Of a DNA stretch of 64,000 bases, positions 53,416-63,362 are shown in pieces. The stretch covers positions 78,285-142,284 of the forward strand of contig CAVPTW010000013.1 of assembly GCA_963708735.1 (NCBI GenBank). The letters are read 5' to 3'. Positions within the stretch are counted from its first letter, which is position 1. Each line of letters opens with the position of its first letter. The DNA is from JAGPUQ01 sp963708735. GTDB taxonomy: Bacteria > Pseudomonadota > Gammaproteobacteria > Pseudomonadales > Porticoccaceae. The notes below the pieces were generated by a model. That model was not told where the DNA came from. It saw nothing but the letters and a program-made list of their open reading frames with translations, and ran no database searches. The position numbers and the translations under genes were made by a program.

Positions 53416-53823
53416 ATGGCTTTCAATACCCAGGGCGAAGACGATCCGCTGATGAGCGAGATCAATGTCACGCCCCTCGTCGATGTGATGCTGGTGCTGC
53501 TGGTGGTATTCATCATCACCGCGCCGCTGCTGAACAACGCGGTCCGCGTCACCCTGCCCAAGACCGTCGCCACCGCCGCACCCGACGTGAAGCGCTCAGC
53601 CAACGTGACCATCGAGCGCGACGGTCGCATCTTTCTCGATCAGAAAGAAATTGCGTTCGAAGCGCTCGATGCGACGCTGAAACAACTCAAGGCTGCGAAC
53701 CCCGAACTGAGCCTGCAACTGAACGCGGACCATGGCGTCGGCTACGGGCGCGTCGCCAAGGTGATGGCGGTGATCCAGCGCGCCGGAATCGACAAGCTCG
53801 CGGTGATGACGGAGGTGGAATAG
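53416..53823 (+). CDS. exbD: ExbD/TolR-type biopolymer transport protein
   Basis: A 135-residue protein: one transmembrane helix with the proton-carrying aspartate in VTPLVDVMLVLLVVFIITAPL, and a periplasmic domain ending LAVMTEVE. It pairs with the ExbB-like protein just upstream. Downstream there is no tonB; instead a decayed ABC ATPase fragment follows. Confidence 0.93.
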   Translation: MAFNTQGEDDPLMSEINVTPLVDVMLVLLVVFIITAPLLNNAVRVTLPKTVATAAPDVKRSANVTIERDGRIFLDQKEIAFEALDATLKQLKAANPELSLQLNADHGVGYGRVAKVMAVIQRAGIDKLAVMTEVE

Positions 53824-53960
53824 GCATGGCCGCTCCGGTTGTAGAGCCGGGGCAATCGAAGTCTGATCCTAAGCTGGCTACCTCAATCGGCATATGACAA
53901 TCCCCGCCGATTTTTCCAAAGATTTTTCCAAAAAGGCGCCCGATTTTCGCGTCCGTGCCC

Positions 53961-54138
53961 ATGAGCCAGACTCTGCTATCGCTCCGCAGCATCGGCAAGC
54001 GCTAGGACGGTCGCGCGGCACTGGACGATCCGACGCTCGACATTCTGGGTGGCGAATTTCTCATCCCACTCGGACCCTCGGGTTGCGGCAAGACCACGCT
54101 GCTCGCCTCCCGAGATCCTCAACGACCGTGTCGTTAGC
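53961..54138 (+). pseudogene. Remnant of a PotA-like ABC transporter ATPase
   Basis: Frame from ATG 53961 reads MSQTLLSLRSIGKR, then a TAG at 54003 where PotA-type proteins have tyrosine. It continues DGRAALDDPTLDILGGEF and the intact Walker A GPSGCGKTTLLAS before homology ends. It is the first ~60 residues of a polyamine/iron-type importer ATPase with a premature stop and no remaining body. The rest of the 53824-54259 interval has no recognisable gene; a stretch after 54110 reads EFQQDVDEALLVYQAGL in one frame, source unknown. Confidence 0.75.
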
Positions 54139-54259
54139 CCGGCGCCGGCGGATCCGGTCAACGCCGAGTTCCAGCAAGACGTGGACGAAGCATTGCTGGT
54201 CTACCAGGCTGGTCTATCAGAAATAGGGGGAACGGCTCAAAGCCGGTCGGTGATGTTGG

Positions 54260-55639
54260 CTAGCGCGCGGTTGCATCGGCCAACTGCGGGAGCCGCACCG
54301 CCTTGCCGGTTTCATCGAGGTCGCGCGCGATGCGTTTGGCGGCCGCGGTCGCCGCCGCCCGCGTGGGGTAGGGGCCGGCCAGCACCTGGTATTGCCGGCC
54401 CTGCGCCAGACGCTGGGCGGGGATGGGCGGACCCTGATGGGTGAGCATGGCGGTCAGCCGGCGCGCGCCGAGCTCGGACTTGAAATTGCCGAGATCGACG
54501 TACCAGTCGCCGTCCTCGGGGATCGGCGCCGGATCCGGCGCGGACAAGCGCGGCGCGGCGGACACTTCCGCGAGGTAATGGGCAGAGTCGGGCGCGCCGA
54601 CCGCGATCGGCACCGGGTAGCCGGTGTGGCGGGCAGCATCGGCCTGCGCCCGCTCCAGATCCACCGCCACCCGGTCGGTGGGCCGCTGGCGGGCCTGGGC
54701 CGCCTTGATGACCTGCTTCACCGCGGCGGCGCCGGCCTTGCCGCCTGCGGCGGTCGCCGGCGTGTGCGCTTCCAGCACCAGGCCGTCGGGGCCCGAGCCG
54801 GCCAGATAGGGCTGATCGACCACGGTGACGGGTGTACCCACCGGCAGCGCCGCGAACAGGGGCGCGATGTCTTCCGGATAGAGCTGGATGCAGCCGTGGC
54901 TGACACGCATTCCGATGCCGGCCGGCTTGTTGGTGCCGTGGATGAGGATACTCGGCCAACCCAGCCGCAGGGCATGGCTGCCGAGGGGATTGTCCGGCCC
55001 CGCCGGCAATACCGCCGGCAGCGGATCGCCCATGGCAGCATGCTCGCGGCGGATGGAGGGCGGCACCGTCCAGGTCGGCGCCGCCTGCTTTTGGGCCACC
55101 TCGGTGCGGCCGAGCGGTGTCGACCAGCCTTCGCGGCCGATCCCTATGGGGTGCGTCACCACGGTGCGTGGTGCGCCCTTGCGCGCCGGCAGATAGTAAA
55201 ACAACCGGCGCGCCGCGAGGTTGATGACTACGCCTTCGCGCGGCGCGTCGGGCAGCACATGGGCGGAGGGCAGCATCACGCGCTCGCCTTCCCCGGGCGT
55301 CCAGGGATCGACGCCTGGATTGGCGCTGACGATCTCGTCATAGCCGAGGTCGTAGGCGCGGGCGATATCGAGCAGCGTTTCCTCGCCCTGCACCCGGGTG
55401 AAGCGCAGGCGGCCGATCACCTCGGTCCCGGCGCCCATCGGAAACTTGTTGAGCGCAAAGGGTTCTGCCGGCGGCGGCGCGGGCGCGGGTTCCTCGGGGA
55501 TTTTGCTCTCGATCCAGCCGGCGCAGCCGGACAGTTCCAGTATCAGCAGCGCAAGCCAGACAAATCTCGCCGAGGTGCGGGCAGAGGTGCGGGCAGAGGT
55601 GCGGGCAGAGGTGCGGCGGAGGGTCGATGGCGGGGTCAT
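54260..55639 (-). CDS. Lipoprotein L,D-transpeptidase with LysM-like, YkuD and SPOR domains
   Basis: A 459-residue envelope protein. The N-terminus has an RTSA repeat, a hydrophobic stretch and lipobox LSGCAG (C39). A LysM-like region (RVQGEETLLDIARAYDLGYDEIVSANPG, residues 82-109, in pieces) precedes the YkuD catalytic domain with IHGTNKPAG (H234) and VSHGCIQLYPEDI (H248, C250). A C-terminal SPOR-like domain (about 385-455: DWYVDLGNFKSELGARRL, YQVLAGPYPTRAAA) follows. It cross-links peptidoglycan or attaches lipoprotein to it. The SPOR module should target denuded glycan at division sites. Confidence 0.92.
   Translation of the reverse strand: MTPPSTLRRTSARTSARTSARTSARFVWLALLILELSGCAGWIESKIPEEPAPAPPPAEPFALNKFPMGAGTEVIGRLRFTRVQGEETLLDIARAYDLGYDEIVSANPGVDPWTPGEGERVMLPSAHVLPDAPREGVVINLAARRLFYYLPARKGAPRTVVTHPIGIGREGWSTPLGRTEVAQKQAAPTWTVPPSIRREHAAMGDPLPAVLPAGPDNPLGSHALRLGWPSILIHGTNKPAGIGMRVSHGCIQLYPEDIAPLFAALPVGTPVTVVDQPYLAGSGPDGLVLEAHTPATAAGGKAGAAAVKQVIKAAQARQRPTDRVAVDLERAQADAARHTGYPVPIAVGAPDSAHYLAEVSAAPRLSAPDPAPIPEDGDWYVDLGNFKSELGARRLTAMLTHQGPPIPAQRLAQGRQYQVLAGPYPTRAAATAAAKRIARDLDETGKAVRLPQLADATAR
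55572..55617 (-). repeat. 12-bp tandem repeat in the L,D-transpeptidase leader
   Basis: Four units of GAGGTGCGGGCA (plus-strand reading), the last degenerate, encode RTSA repeats immediately before the hydrophobic lipoprotein signal. In-frame period; copies are identical, suggesting recent expansion. The n-region is thereby lengthened to about 25 residues. Confidence 0.92.
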
Positions 55640-55718
55640 GGCGGGGGCTATTCTAGCCGCTCGGGCGGGGTTCGGGTATCAGCGGCCATGTCCTCCCCAG
55701 CGGCGCCGCCGATGATCA

Positions 55719-58433
55719 TCAGGGTCGCGCCGGTCCGCCTTGGCGCCACCGCCGCATCAGCGCCTTGCGCATCTCCTCCGCAGCCATCATCACGAACGGG
55801 AACGGCAGCGCGAACAGCCACACCGGCCAGGACAGGGCAGCGGTACCGAACAGGCGCTGCCCCCAGGGGGTGTAGACGATGGCCAGCAGCAGCACCAGTT
55901 CGACCACCACTCCCCACACCAACAGGTGGTTGCCGCGCAGGCGCAGGCTTAATGTCGAAGCGCGCGGATGGCGGCACAAAAACAGGTTCGCGACCTGCGC
56001 AAGCACGATGGCGGCAAGGCAGGCCGTGGTGGCCTGGCGATAGAGCGGATCGTGCCAGTCGAGCACCGCGCCGTAGTGCCAGCCGCCGCCATCGAGCACA
56101 AAGAAAAACGCCGCCATGGCGGCGGCCGCTTCCAGCAAACCCAGAAAACCATAGGCGCGCAGCATCAGCGGCAGGTTTACCAGGCGTTCGCTGCGGGCGC
56201 GGGGCGGCTGACGCATCGTATCGGCGGCGGGCGGCTCGGCCCCCAGCGCCAGCGCCGGCAGCAGGTCGGTGCCGAGATCCACGGCGAGGATCTGCACCAC
56301 GGTGAGTGGCAGCGGAATGCGGAACAGCACAAAGGCCAGGTAGGGCACGATCTCCGGGATGTTCGAGGTCAGGATGTAGGTGAGGAACTTGCGGATGTTG
56401 GCGAATACCGCGCGCCCCTCCTCCACCGCCGCCACCACGCTGGCGAAGTTGTCGTCGAGCAGGACGAGATCGGCCGCCGCCCGCGCCACGTCGGTGCCGG
56501 TCTGGCCCATGGCGATGCCGATGTGCGCGCTCCGCAGCGCCGGGGCATCGTTGACCCCGTCGCCAGTCACCGCCACCACCTCGCCCTTGGCCTTGAGCGC
56601 TTCCACCAGCGCCATTTTCTGGTCCGCACCCACGCGGGCGAAGATGAGTTGCGGCTGATCCAGCAGCAACTGAAGCTGGGCGGGCAGCAGATGGCGCAAC
56701 TCCTCCCCCGTCACCACCCGCGCGTCGCTGCCCTGTACCAGGCCGATTTCACGGGCGATGGCGAGCGCCGTGTGCGGGTGATCGCCGGTACACATGATGA
56801 CGCGAATGCCTGCGTCGTGGCAGCGCAATACGGCATCGGGCACCTCCGGGCGCGGAGGATCCTCGAGGCCCACCAGTCCGGCGAAGACGAGATCCTGCTC
56901 CCAGCCATCCCGTTCCGTGTCTTGCGGGAGTGGCCGCCACGCGAACGCCAGCACCCGCAGCCCCTGGTCCGCGAGGCGCCGCTCGGCGGCCTCGATCCGC
57001 GCCCGGTCGGCGGCATTCAGCGCAACCGGCCCCTCGTCGCTGTGCAACTGCTGGCACAGGGGCAGCACCGCCTCCAGCGCCCCCTTGCAGTACAGCAGAC
57101 GCTGCGCCCCTGCGCCACACACCACCGACTGGCGCCGACGCTCGCTGTCGAAGGGCAGCGCATCGCTTCTCGCTCCCGCCTGCCACGCGCCGAGCAGTGG
57201 CTGCGCCAGCTCGACCAAAGCGACTTCGGTGGGATCGCCGCGCCAGCGCGGGCCATTGTCGCCCTGCACCTTGTTCAGCTCGTGGCAGCAGAGTGCCGTT
57301 TCGAGCAGCGGGCGCGCGGTGGCGCGCAGCGCGGCGGAGCCGGCCAGTTGGTCGAGACTGCAATCCCCGTCATCCGGCAGACGGTCATCCGGTAAATACA
57401 GTCGCCGCGCCGCCATTCGGTTTTGGGTGAGGGTGCCCGTCTTGTCGGTGAGGATGACGGTGGCAGCGCCCAGGGTTTCGATCGCCGGCAGGTGGCGCAT
57501 CAGCGCGTTGCGCCGCGCCATGCGCTGGGTCGCCATGGCCAGCGCCAGGGTCACGGTGGGCAGCAGCCCCTCGGGCACATTGGCCACGATGATGCCGATG
57601 GCAAAGGCGAAGTTGGCCCAGAACGGCAGGCCGAGCGCCATCCCGATGACAAAGAACACCGTCCCCACGCCGGTGGCCAGCACCGCGATCCAGCGCGACA
57701 GGCGGCGGATTTCCTGTTGCAGGGGCGACAGCTCCGCGTCCGCGCTCTGGGTGAGGCGGGCGATCTTGCCGAACTCGGTGCGCATACCGGTGGCGAACAC
57801 CACCGCCACGCCCTCGCCCGCGACCAGGGTGGTGCCGGCCAGCACCAGGTTCGCGGTCCGCAGCGGATCGTCGGCGGTCGCCGCTCCGGCACTGCGCGGC
57901 TGGGGGACGGATTCGCCGGTCAGGGTCGCATTGTCGACGCGCAGCGCGAACGCCTCGATGAGCCGGCAGTCGGCCGGCACCGCATCGCCGTCCCGGAGCA
58001 GGATGAGATCGCCCGGCACCAGTTCGGCCGCCGGCACCTCCCACACCTTGCCCTCCCGCCGCACCCGCACCTGGGGCGGCAGCAGCGCCCGCAGCGCCGC
58101 GAGCGCCCGCTCGGCGCGGTACTCCTGCCAGAAGGAAAAGACGGCGTTGAGCAGGATCACCGCGACGATGGCATAGCCCAGCAGGGCCATGCCCTGCCCG
58201 GGCTGGCGCCACTCGGCGAAAAAGGCGAGCGCCGCGGCAACCCACAGCACCAGCGCGAAGAAATGCCCGAGTTCGCGCGCGAAGCGCCACCACAGCCGCT
58301 CCCGCGCTACCGCTTCGAGGACATTGGGTCCGTATTCGGCCAGACGGCGGCTGGCTTCGGCCATGTTGAGACCGTCCCGACCGCTGCCGAGACTGGCGAG
58401 TGCCGCGTCGGGATCGAGATGCGGCAGTTTCAC
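55719..58433 (-). CDS. P2C-like cation-transporting P-type ATPase (Na,K-ATPase alpha-like)
   Basis: A 904-residue pump with ten predicted membrane helices. Actuator TGES (172-175), phosphorylated D330 in DKTGTLTQN, nucleotide motif YCKGALE, and hinge TGDGVNDAPAL (623-633) are all present. Membrane motifs are NVPEGLLPTVT (285-295), LTSNIPEI (688-695) and DLGTDLLPA (719-727), which match animal Na,K-ATPase rather than SERCA. Ligand residues E288, S690, N691, E694, D719 and D723 correspond to E327, S775, N776, E779, D804 and D808. No beta subunit gene is present. It is divergent from the GroEL paralogue. Confidence 0.92.
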   Translation of the reverse strand: MKLPHLDPDAALASLGSGRDGLNMAEASRRLAEYGPNVLEAVARERLWWRFARELGHFFALVLWVAAALAFFAEWRQPGQGMALLGYAIVAVILLNAVFSFWQEYRAERALAALRALLPPQVRVRREGKVWEVPAAELVPGDLILLRDGDAVPADCRLIEAFALRVDNATLTGESVPQPRSAGAATADDPLRTANLVLAGTTLVAGEGVAVVFATGMRTEFGKIARLTQSADAELSPLQQEIRRLSRWIAVLATGVGTVFFVIGMALGLPFWANFAFAIGIIVANVPEGLLPTVTLALAMATQRMARRNALMRHLPAIETLGAATVILTDKTGTLTQNRMAARRLYLPDDRLPDDGDCSLDQLAGSAALRATARPLLETALCCHELNKVQGDNGPRWRGDPTEVALVELAQPLLGAWQAGARSDALPFDSERRRQSVVCGAGAQRLLYCKGALEAVLPLCQQLHSDEGPVALNAADRARIEAAERRLADQGLRVLAFAWRPLPQDTERDGWEQDLVFAGLVGLEDPPRPEVPDAVLRCHDAGIRVIMCTGDHPHTALAIAREIGLVQGSDARVVTGEELRHLLPAQLQLLLDQPQLIFARVGADQKMALVEALKAKGEVVAVTGDGVNDAPALRSAHIGIAMGQTGTDVARAAADLVLLDDNFASVVAAVEEGRAVFANIRKFLTYILTSNIPEIVPYLAFVLFRIPLPLTVVQILAVDLGTDLLPALALGAEPPAADTMRQPPRARSERLVNLPLMLRAYGFLGLLEAAAAMAAFFFVLDGGGWHYGAVLDWHDPLYRQATTACLAAIVLAQVANLFLCRHPRASTLSLRLRGNHLLVWGVVVELVLLLAIVYTPWGQRLFGTAALSWPVWLFALPFPFVMMAAEEMRKALMRRWRQGGPARP

Positions 58434-58644
58434 GGGCGCGGCCGTCGCGGCCGGATCAGGGAGTGATCGGGCAAAAGCGCGCGGCCGACATCGGCCTCGA
58501 CCCGGTCTGCAGGGAACGTCCGCCTGATGCCGAGGGCGAAAGCCGGCCCCGCTTGTCGCAAGTCAGGATACTGCACTGGTAGGTGTCCCGATCCTTATGT
58601 CATAGTCGGTCAGCGTATTCCTCCTACTCAGCGTGGGGAACCAT

Positions 58645-60264
<1,620 letters not shown>

Positions 60265-60340
60265 GCACGATTCCTCGTGATCGCCGGCGTTTGGGACCCG
60301 AAGACGGCGCTCCCGGGAGGTGGTGCATTCACCCCGGGTC

Positions 60341-60354
60341 TTGATGCACATCAA
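60341..60354. promoter_or_regulatory. FNR/Anr-type binding site upstream of hsp20
   Basis: TTGATGCACATCAA is a perfect match to the TTGAT-N4-ATCAA consensus of FNR/Anr oxygen-responsive regulators, 163 bp before the hsp20 start in the groEL-hsp20 spacer. Activation under low oxygen is inferred; no transcription start was identified. Confidence 0.75.
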
Positions 60355-60517
60355 ACTTCGGTCCGATCCCGGGGCCTACCCTGCGTGAACATTCGATCGA
60401 GTGGTCTGATATCGAGCGACGCCGCGGCGGGCCGAGAGGCGGTTTTGCCGCCGCCGCGCATTGATGTAGAGTTGGGACGCACTACCCGTGTTCTTCACAT
60501 TGACGAGGAGGCTCACC

Positions 60518-61033
60518 ATGGCCGAAGCAAACAAGAAACAGGAAGTACAGGAAGCAACCAAGAAACAGGAAGTACAAAAGGCCGCTCCGACGCGGGCCCT
60601 CCGCCCGTTCGAGGAGATTGATAGCCTGTTCGACCAGTTTCTGCGCCGCAACTGGATGCGGCCCTGGCACCTGGACTGGCCGGCACTTCCCGAACTGTCG
60701 CTGCCGGAACTGAAAGCGCCCAAGGTGGACGTGCTCGACCGCGAGGCCGAGATCGTGGTGAAGGCCGAGATTCCGGGCGTCGACAAAAAGGACATCGACA
60801 TTTCCGTCGGCGATGACAGCGTCACCATCAAGGGCGAGACGCGCAAGGAAGAGAAAGAGGAAAAAGGCGACTATTTCCGCTGTGAAATCTCAAGCGGCAG
60901 TTTCAGTCGCACCATTCCCCTGCCGACCACCGTCGATGGTGCCAAGGCGACGGCGATTTTCAAGGACGGCATCCTCGAATTGACCCTGCCCAAGGTGAAA
61001 GCCACCAAGCGGCACAAGATCAGCATCAAGTAG
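60518..61033 (+). CDS. Hsp20/alpha-crystallin small heat-shock protein
   Basis: 171 residues: a disordered N-terminal arm with a duplicated KKQEVQ segment, then an alpha-crystallin domain (about 68-160) with VDVLDREAEIVVKAEIPGV, the GDDSVTIKGETRKEE strand and FKDGILELTLPK. It ends HKISIK and has an I-x-I tail motif. Such proteins hold unfolding clients for ATP-dependent chaperones. GAGGAGG precedes the ATG. Its position 253 bp after the GroEL paralogue and the FNR site upstream suggest separate, oxygen-linked control. Confidence 0.94.
   Translation: MAEANKKQEVQEATKKQEVQKAAPTRALRPFEEIDSLFDQFLRRNWMRPWHLDWPALPELSLPELKAPKVDVLDREAEIVVKAEIPGVDKKDIDISVGDDSVTIKGETRKEEKEEKGDYFRCEISSGSFSRTIPLPTTVDGAKATAIFKDGILELTLPKVKATKRHKISIK
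60532..60576 (+). repeat. 18-bp direct repeat (27-bp period) in hsp20
   Basis: CAAGAAACAGGAAGTACA occurs at 60532-60549 and again at 60559-60576, encoding the doubled KKQEVQ arm. The period keeps the reading frame. Identical copies point to a recent duplication. Confidence 0.9.
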
Positions 61034-61125
61034 TCGGTTTGCAGACCATGCGGGACGCCATTCCGGCGCCCCGGCACGGTCTGTGCACGGTTAGCGCAAG
61101 GATTCCGTGACAAGGGAAGTTCGCG

Positions 61126-61326
61126 ATGATGCACGAATTTTATTTCGCCCATCTGCTGTGGGCAGGGATTTGGATCGCGTTGATCCTGCCGCCGTTCTGG
61201 ACAATTTTCGCCAAGGCCGGCTTCTCGCCCTGGCTTTCCCTGTTGATGTTGGTGCCAGGGGTCAACCTGATCGTGCTCTACATGGTGGCCTTTTCGCGGT
61301 GGCCGTTTCGCGCTGGCCGGCGCTGA
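61126..61326 (+). CDS. Small two-helix membrane protein, uncharacterised
   Basis: 66 residues with two hydrophobic helices (about 8-30, LLWAGIWIALILPPFWTIF, and 35-56, WLSLLMLVPGVNLIVLYMVAF) and a basic end (RWPFRAGRR). GGGAAG lies upstream of the paired ATG codons. Aromatic-rich helices and the glycine-proline break resemble short transmembrane proteins next to stress genes, but I cannot place it in a family. Confidence 0.65.
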   Translation: MMHEFYFAHLLWAGIWIALILPPFWTIFAKAGFSPWLSLLMLVPGVNLIVLYMVAFSRWPFRAGRR

Positions 61327-61369
61327 CCAGATAAGGTCGCGACACCAGCGTCGGCCACGATGGATTGAG

Positions 61370-61876
61370 CTATAGCACCACCGGTTTATCCGGCAATTCA
61401 TTGCGATCCGCAGTGGATGCGGGAAAATGCCGCGTCAAATGCTGTGTGACGGCCGCAATCCCGCTGACCACGCCGCCTGCATAGTCCGCCTGTTTGAAAG
61501 CAGCCTCCATCGCGCGGCAGATTGCCTCCCATTCCGGGGCGCCCACCTTGGTGTGAATGCCGCGATCGGCAACAATCTCGACATCCCGATCGGCCAGCAA
61601 CAAATAAATCAGCACGCCGTTGTTGTGCGCGGTATCCCAGATCCGCAATTGTGAAAACACGTCGATGGCGCGTTCGCGTGCGGATTGCCCCCGCAACAAG
61701 GGAGCGACGTCCAGCGCGCCTTCCACAACGAAACGCAGCTCCCCGGTATGTTCTGTCTCGCTCGCCTTGATCGCCTGTTCAATCGCGGTCAAGGCCGCGC
61801 GGGGGAAAGCCCGCCTGACCTGCCAAGGGGTCATCAGCAGATGTCTGGCAATGCGTTTGATGTCCATCCTCACCAC
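61370..61876 (-). CDS. TPM-domain protein (short)
   Basis: A 168-residue TPM (thylakoid/phosphatase-type, YgcG-like) domain: IEQAIKASETEHTGELRFVVEGALD, RAIDVFSQLRIWDTAHNNGVLIYLLLADRDVEIVADRGI (in pieces), ending AAVTQHLTRHFP. No signal peptide or glycine tail, so it differs from its neighbour. GTG start overlaps the previous stop; an ATG at 61867 (MDIKRIARH) is an alternative. Third gene of the lemA-TPM-TPM operon, a recurrent trio of unknown function. Confidence 0.88.
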   Translation of the reverse strand: MVRMDIKRIARHLLMTPWQVRRAFPRAALTAIEQAIKASETEHTGELRFVVEGALDVAPLLRGQSARERAIDVFSQLRIWDTAHNNGVLIYLLLADRDVEIVADRGIHTKVGAPEWEAICRAMEAAFKQADYAGGVVSGIAAVTQHLTRHFPASTADRNELPDKPVVL

Positions 61877-62730
61877 CGCCCCGACGCGCCGCCGCCGCCA
61901 AAGCCGCCACCGCCGCCGCTGAAACCGCCGCCGCCCAGACCGCCACCAAAACCACCGCGACCGAATCCTCCCAGCGGACCGCCCATGCCGCCACCAAACA
62001 AGGTGAACAGGAACGCGATCAGTCCCGCGACCAAGCCGATGACCAAGGTTCCGACCAGTAGCCAGGCGATCACCGCGATGATGCCCCCGGTGGCGAGCGC
62101 GCCGGGAAAGCTGCCCAGTACCGCGCGCAGAAATCCGCCCACCACCAGCGCCAGGATAAAAATCACCGGAAGATATTGCTGGATACCCGGTGTTCCGCCC
62201 GCAGCTCGCCCGCCAGGTTCCGGCAAGGGTTCGCCGTCGATGACGCGGATGATCTGCTCGACTCCGGCCGCAATGCCGCCCGGGAAATCGCCCTGCTGGA
62301 AGCGCGGCACGATGATGTCGCTGATGATGCGCTTGCTGGTGGCGTCGTTGAGCGCTCCTTCGAGGCCGTAGCCCACTTCGATGCGCAGCGCGCGATCATC
62401 CTTGGCGACGACCAGAATCGCACCGTCATCCACTTGCTTGCGGCCCAGTTTCCACTGCTCCGCCACGCGCAGGCTGTACTGCTCGATTGTTTCCGGCGCG
62501 GTGGTGGGCACCATCAGCACCGCGATCTGGCTGCCCTTTCTGGCCTCGAAGGCTTGCAGGGTCTGCTCCAGAGCGGCCTGTTGCGCCGGCGTCAGCGTGG
62601 CGGTCTGGTCGGTGACATGACCGCGCAAGGGCGGCACTGCGATTTCCGCACCGACCAGGAAAGACCAGCACAGGGTCAAGGCCAGCGTCACCGCGAGCAA
62701 CGACCCCCATAGTCTGTTCATTGCTGTCAC
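61870..62730 (-). CDS. Exported TPM-domain protein with glycine-rich tail (YgcG-like)
   Basis: 286 residues: signal peptide (residues 1-28), TPM domain (about 40-165; VTDQTATLTPAQQAALEQTL, then VEQWKLGRKQVDDGAILVVAKDDRALRIEVGYGLEG in pieces), two membrane helices (about 185-235) and a C-terminal GGFGGGLGGGGFSGGGG tail. This is the YgcG family, suggested to act in membrane-protein quality control. GTG start overlaps the lemA stop (GTGA). Confidence 0.92.
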   Translation of the reverse strand: MTAMNRLWGSLLAVTLALTLCWSFLVGAEIAVPPLRGHVTDQTATLTPAQQAALEQTLQAFEARKGSQIAVLMVPTTAPETIEQYSLRVAEQWKLGRKQVDDGAILVVAKDDRALRIEVGYGLEGALNDATSKRIISDIIVPRFQQGDFPGGIAAGVEQIIRVIDGEPLPEPGGRAAGGTPGIQQYLPVIFILALVVGGFLRAVLGSFPGALATGGIIAVIAWLLVGTLVIGLVAGLIAFLFTLFGGGMGGPLGGFGRGGFGGGLGGGGFSGGGGGFGGGGASGRW

Positions 62731-63347
62731 TGCGTCGCGCCTTGTGGCTTGGCGGGCGGCGCGCTGAAATCGACGCTCGGCGGCCGGGCAATTTCCTGCT
62801 CGTTTTCCACCGTGAAGTTGGGTTTTATCTTGTATCCGAACACCATCGCGGTCAGGTTGGACGGGAAGGAGCGCACCGTCACGTTATATTCCTGCACCGC
62901 CTTGATATAGCGGTTGCGCGCCACCGTAATCCGGTTTTCGGTGCCCTCCAACTGAGCCTGCAAGTCGCGGAAGTTGGCGTCGGATTTCAATTGCGGATAG
63001 TTCTCGGACACCACCAGCAGCCGGGACAGGGCGCCGGATAGCTCGCCTTGAGCGGCCTGGAATTTCGCAAAGGCTTCCGGATCATTGATGAGCTCCGGGG
63101 TCGCCTGGATAGCACCGACTTTGGCACGGGCATTGGTGACGCCAAGCAACACGTCCTTTTCCTGGGCGGCGAAGCCTTTTACGGTATTGACCAGGTTGGG
63201 AATCAGATCCGCGCGGCGCTGGTACTGGTTGATGACCTCGGACCAGCTCGACTTGACCTGCTCGTCATTGCGCTGGAGGTCGTTGTAGCCGCAGCCGGAA
63301 AGACCGAACGTAACCAGCACAGCCAGGGTTGCCCATAATTTACGCAT
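62727..63347 (-). CDS. lemA: LemA family lipoprotein
   Basis: 206 residues: lipoprotein signal LAVLVTFGLSGCGYN (acylated cysteine about C19), then the LemA helical fold with QVKSSWSEVINQYQRRADLIPNLVNTVKGF (in pieces), ENYPQLKSDANFRDLQAQLEGTENRI and VRSFPSNLTAMVFGY. LemA proteins are envelope-associated and almost always paired with TPM/YgcG genes, as here. First gene of the trio. Confidence 0.95.
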   Translation of the reverse strand: MRKLWATLAVLVTFGLSGCGYNDLQRNDEQVKSSWSEVINQYQRRADLIPNLVNTVKGFAAQEKDVLLGVTNARAKVGAIQATPELINDPEAFAKFQAAQGELSGALSRLLVVSENYPQLKSDANFRDLQAQLEGTENRITVARNRYIKAVQEYNVTVRSFPSNLTAMVFGYKIKPNFTVENEQEIARPPSVDFSAPPAKPQGATQ

Positions 63348-63362
63348 TGCAGTTCTCCGCGA

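Noticed and set aside
58434..58644. Sigma-32 heat-shock promoter before the GroEL paralogue
   Set aside because: Searched for CTTGAA with CCCCAT-type spacing; nothing close enough. CTTGTCGCAAG is a short palindrome of no clear meaning.
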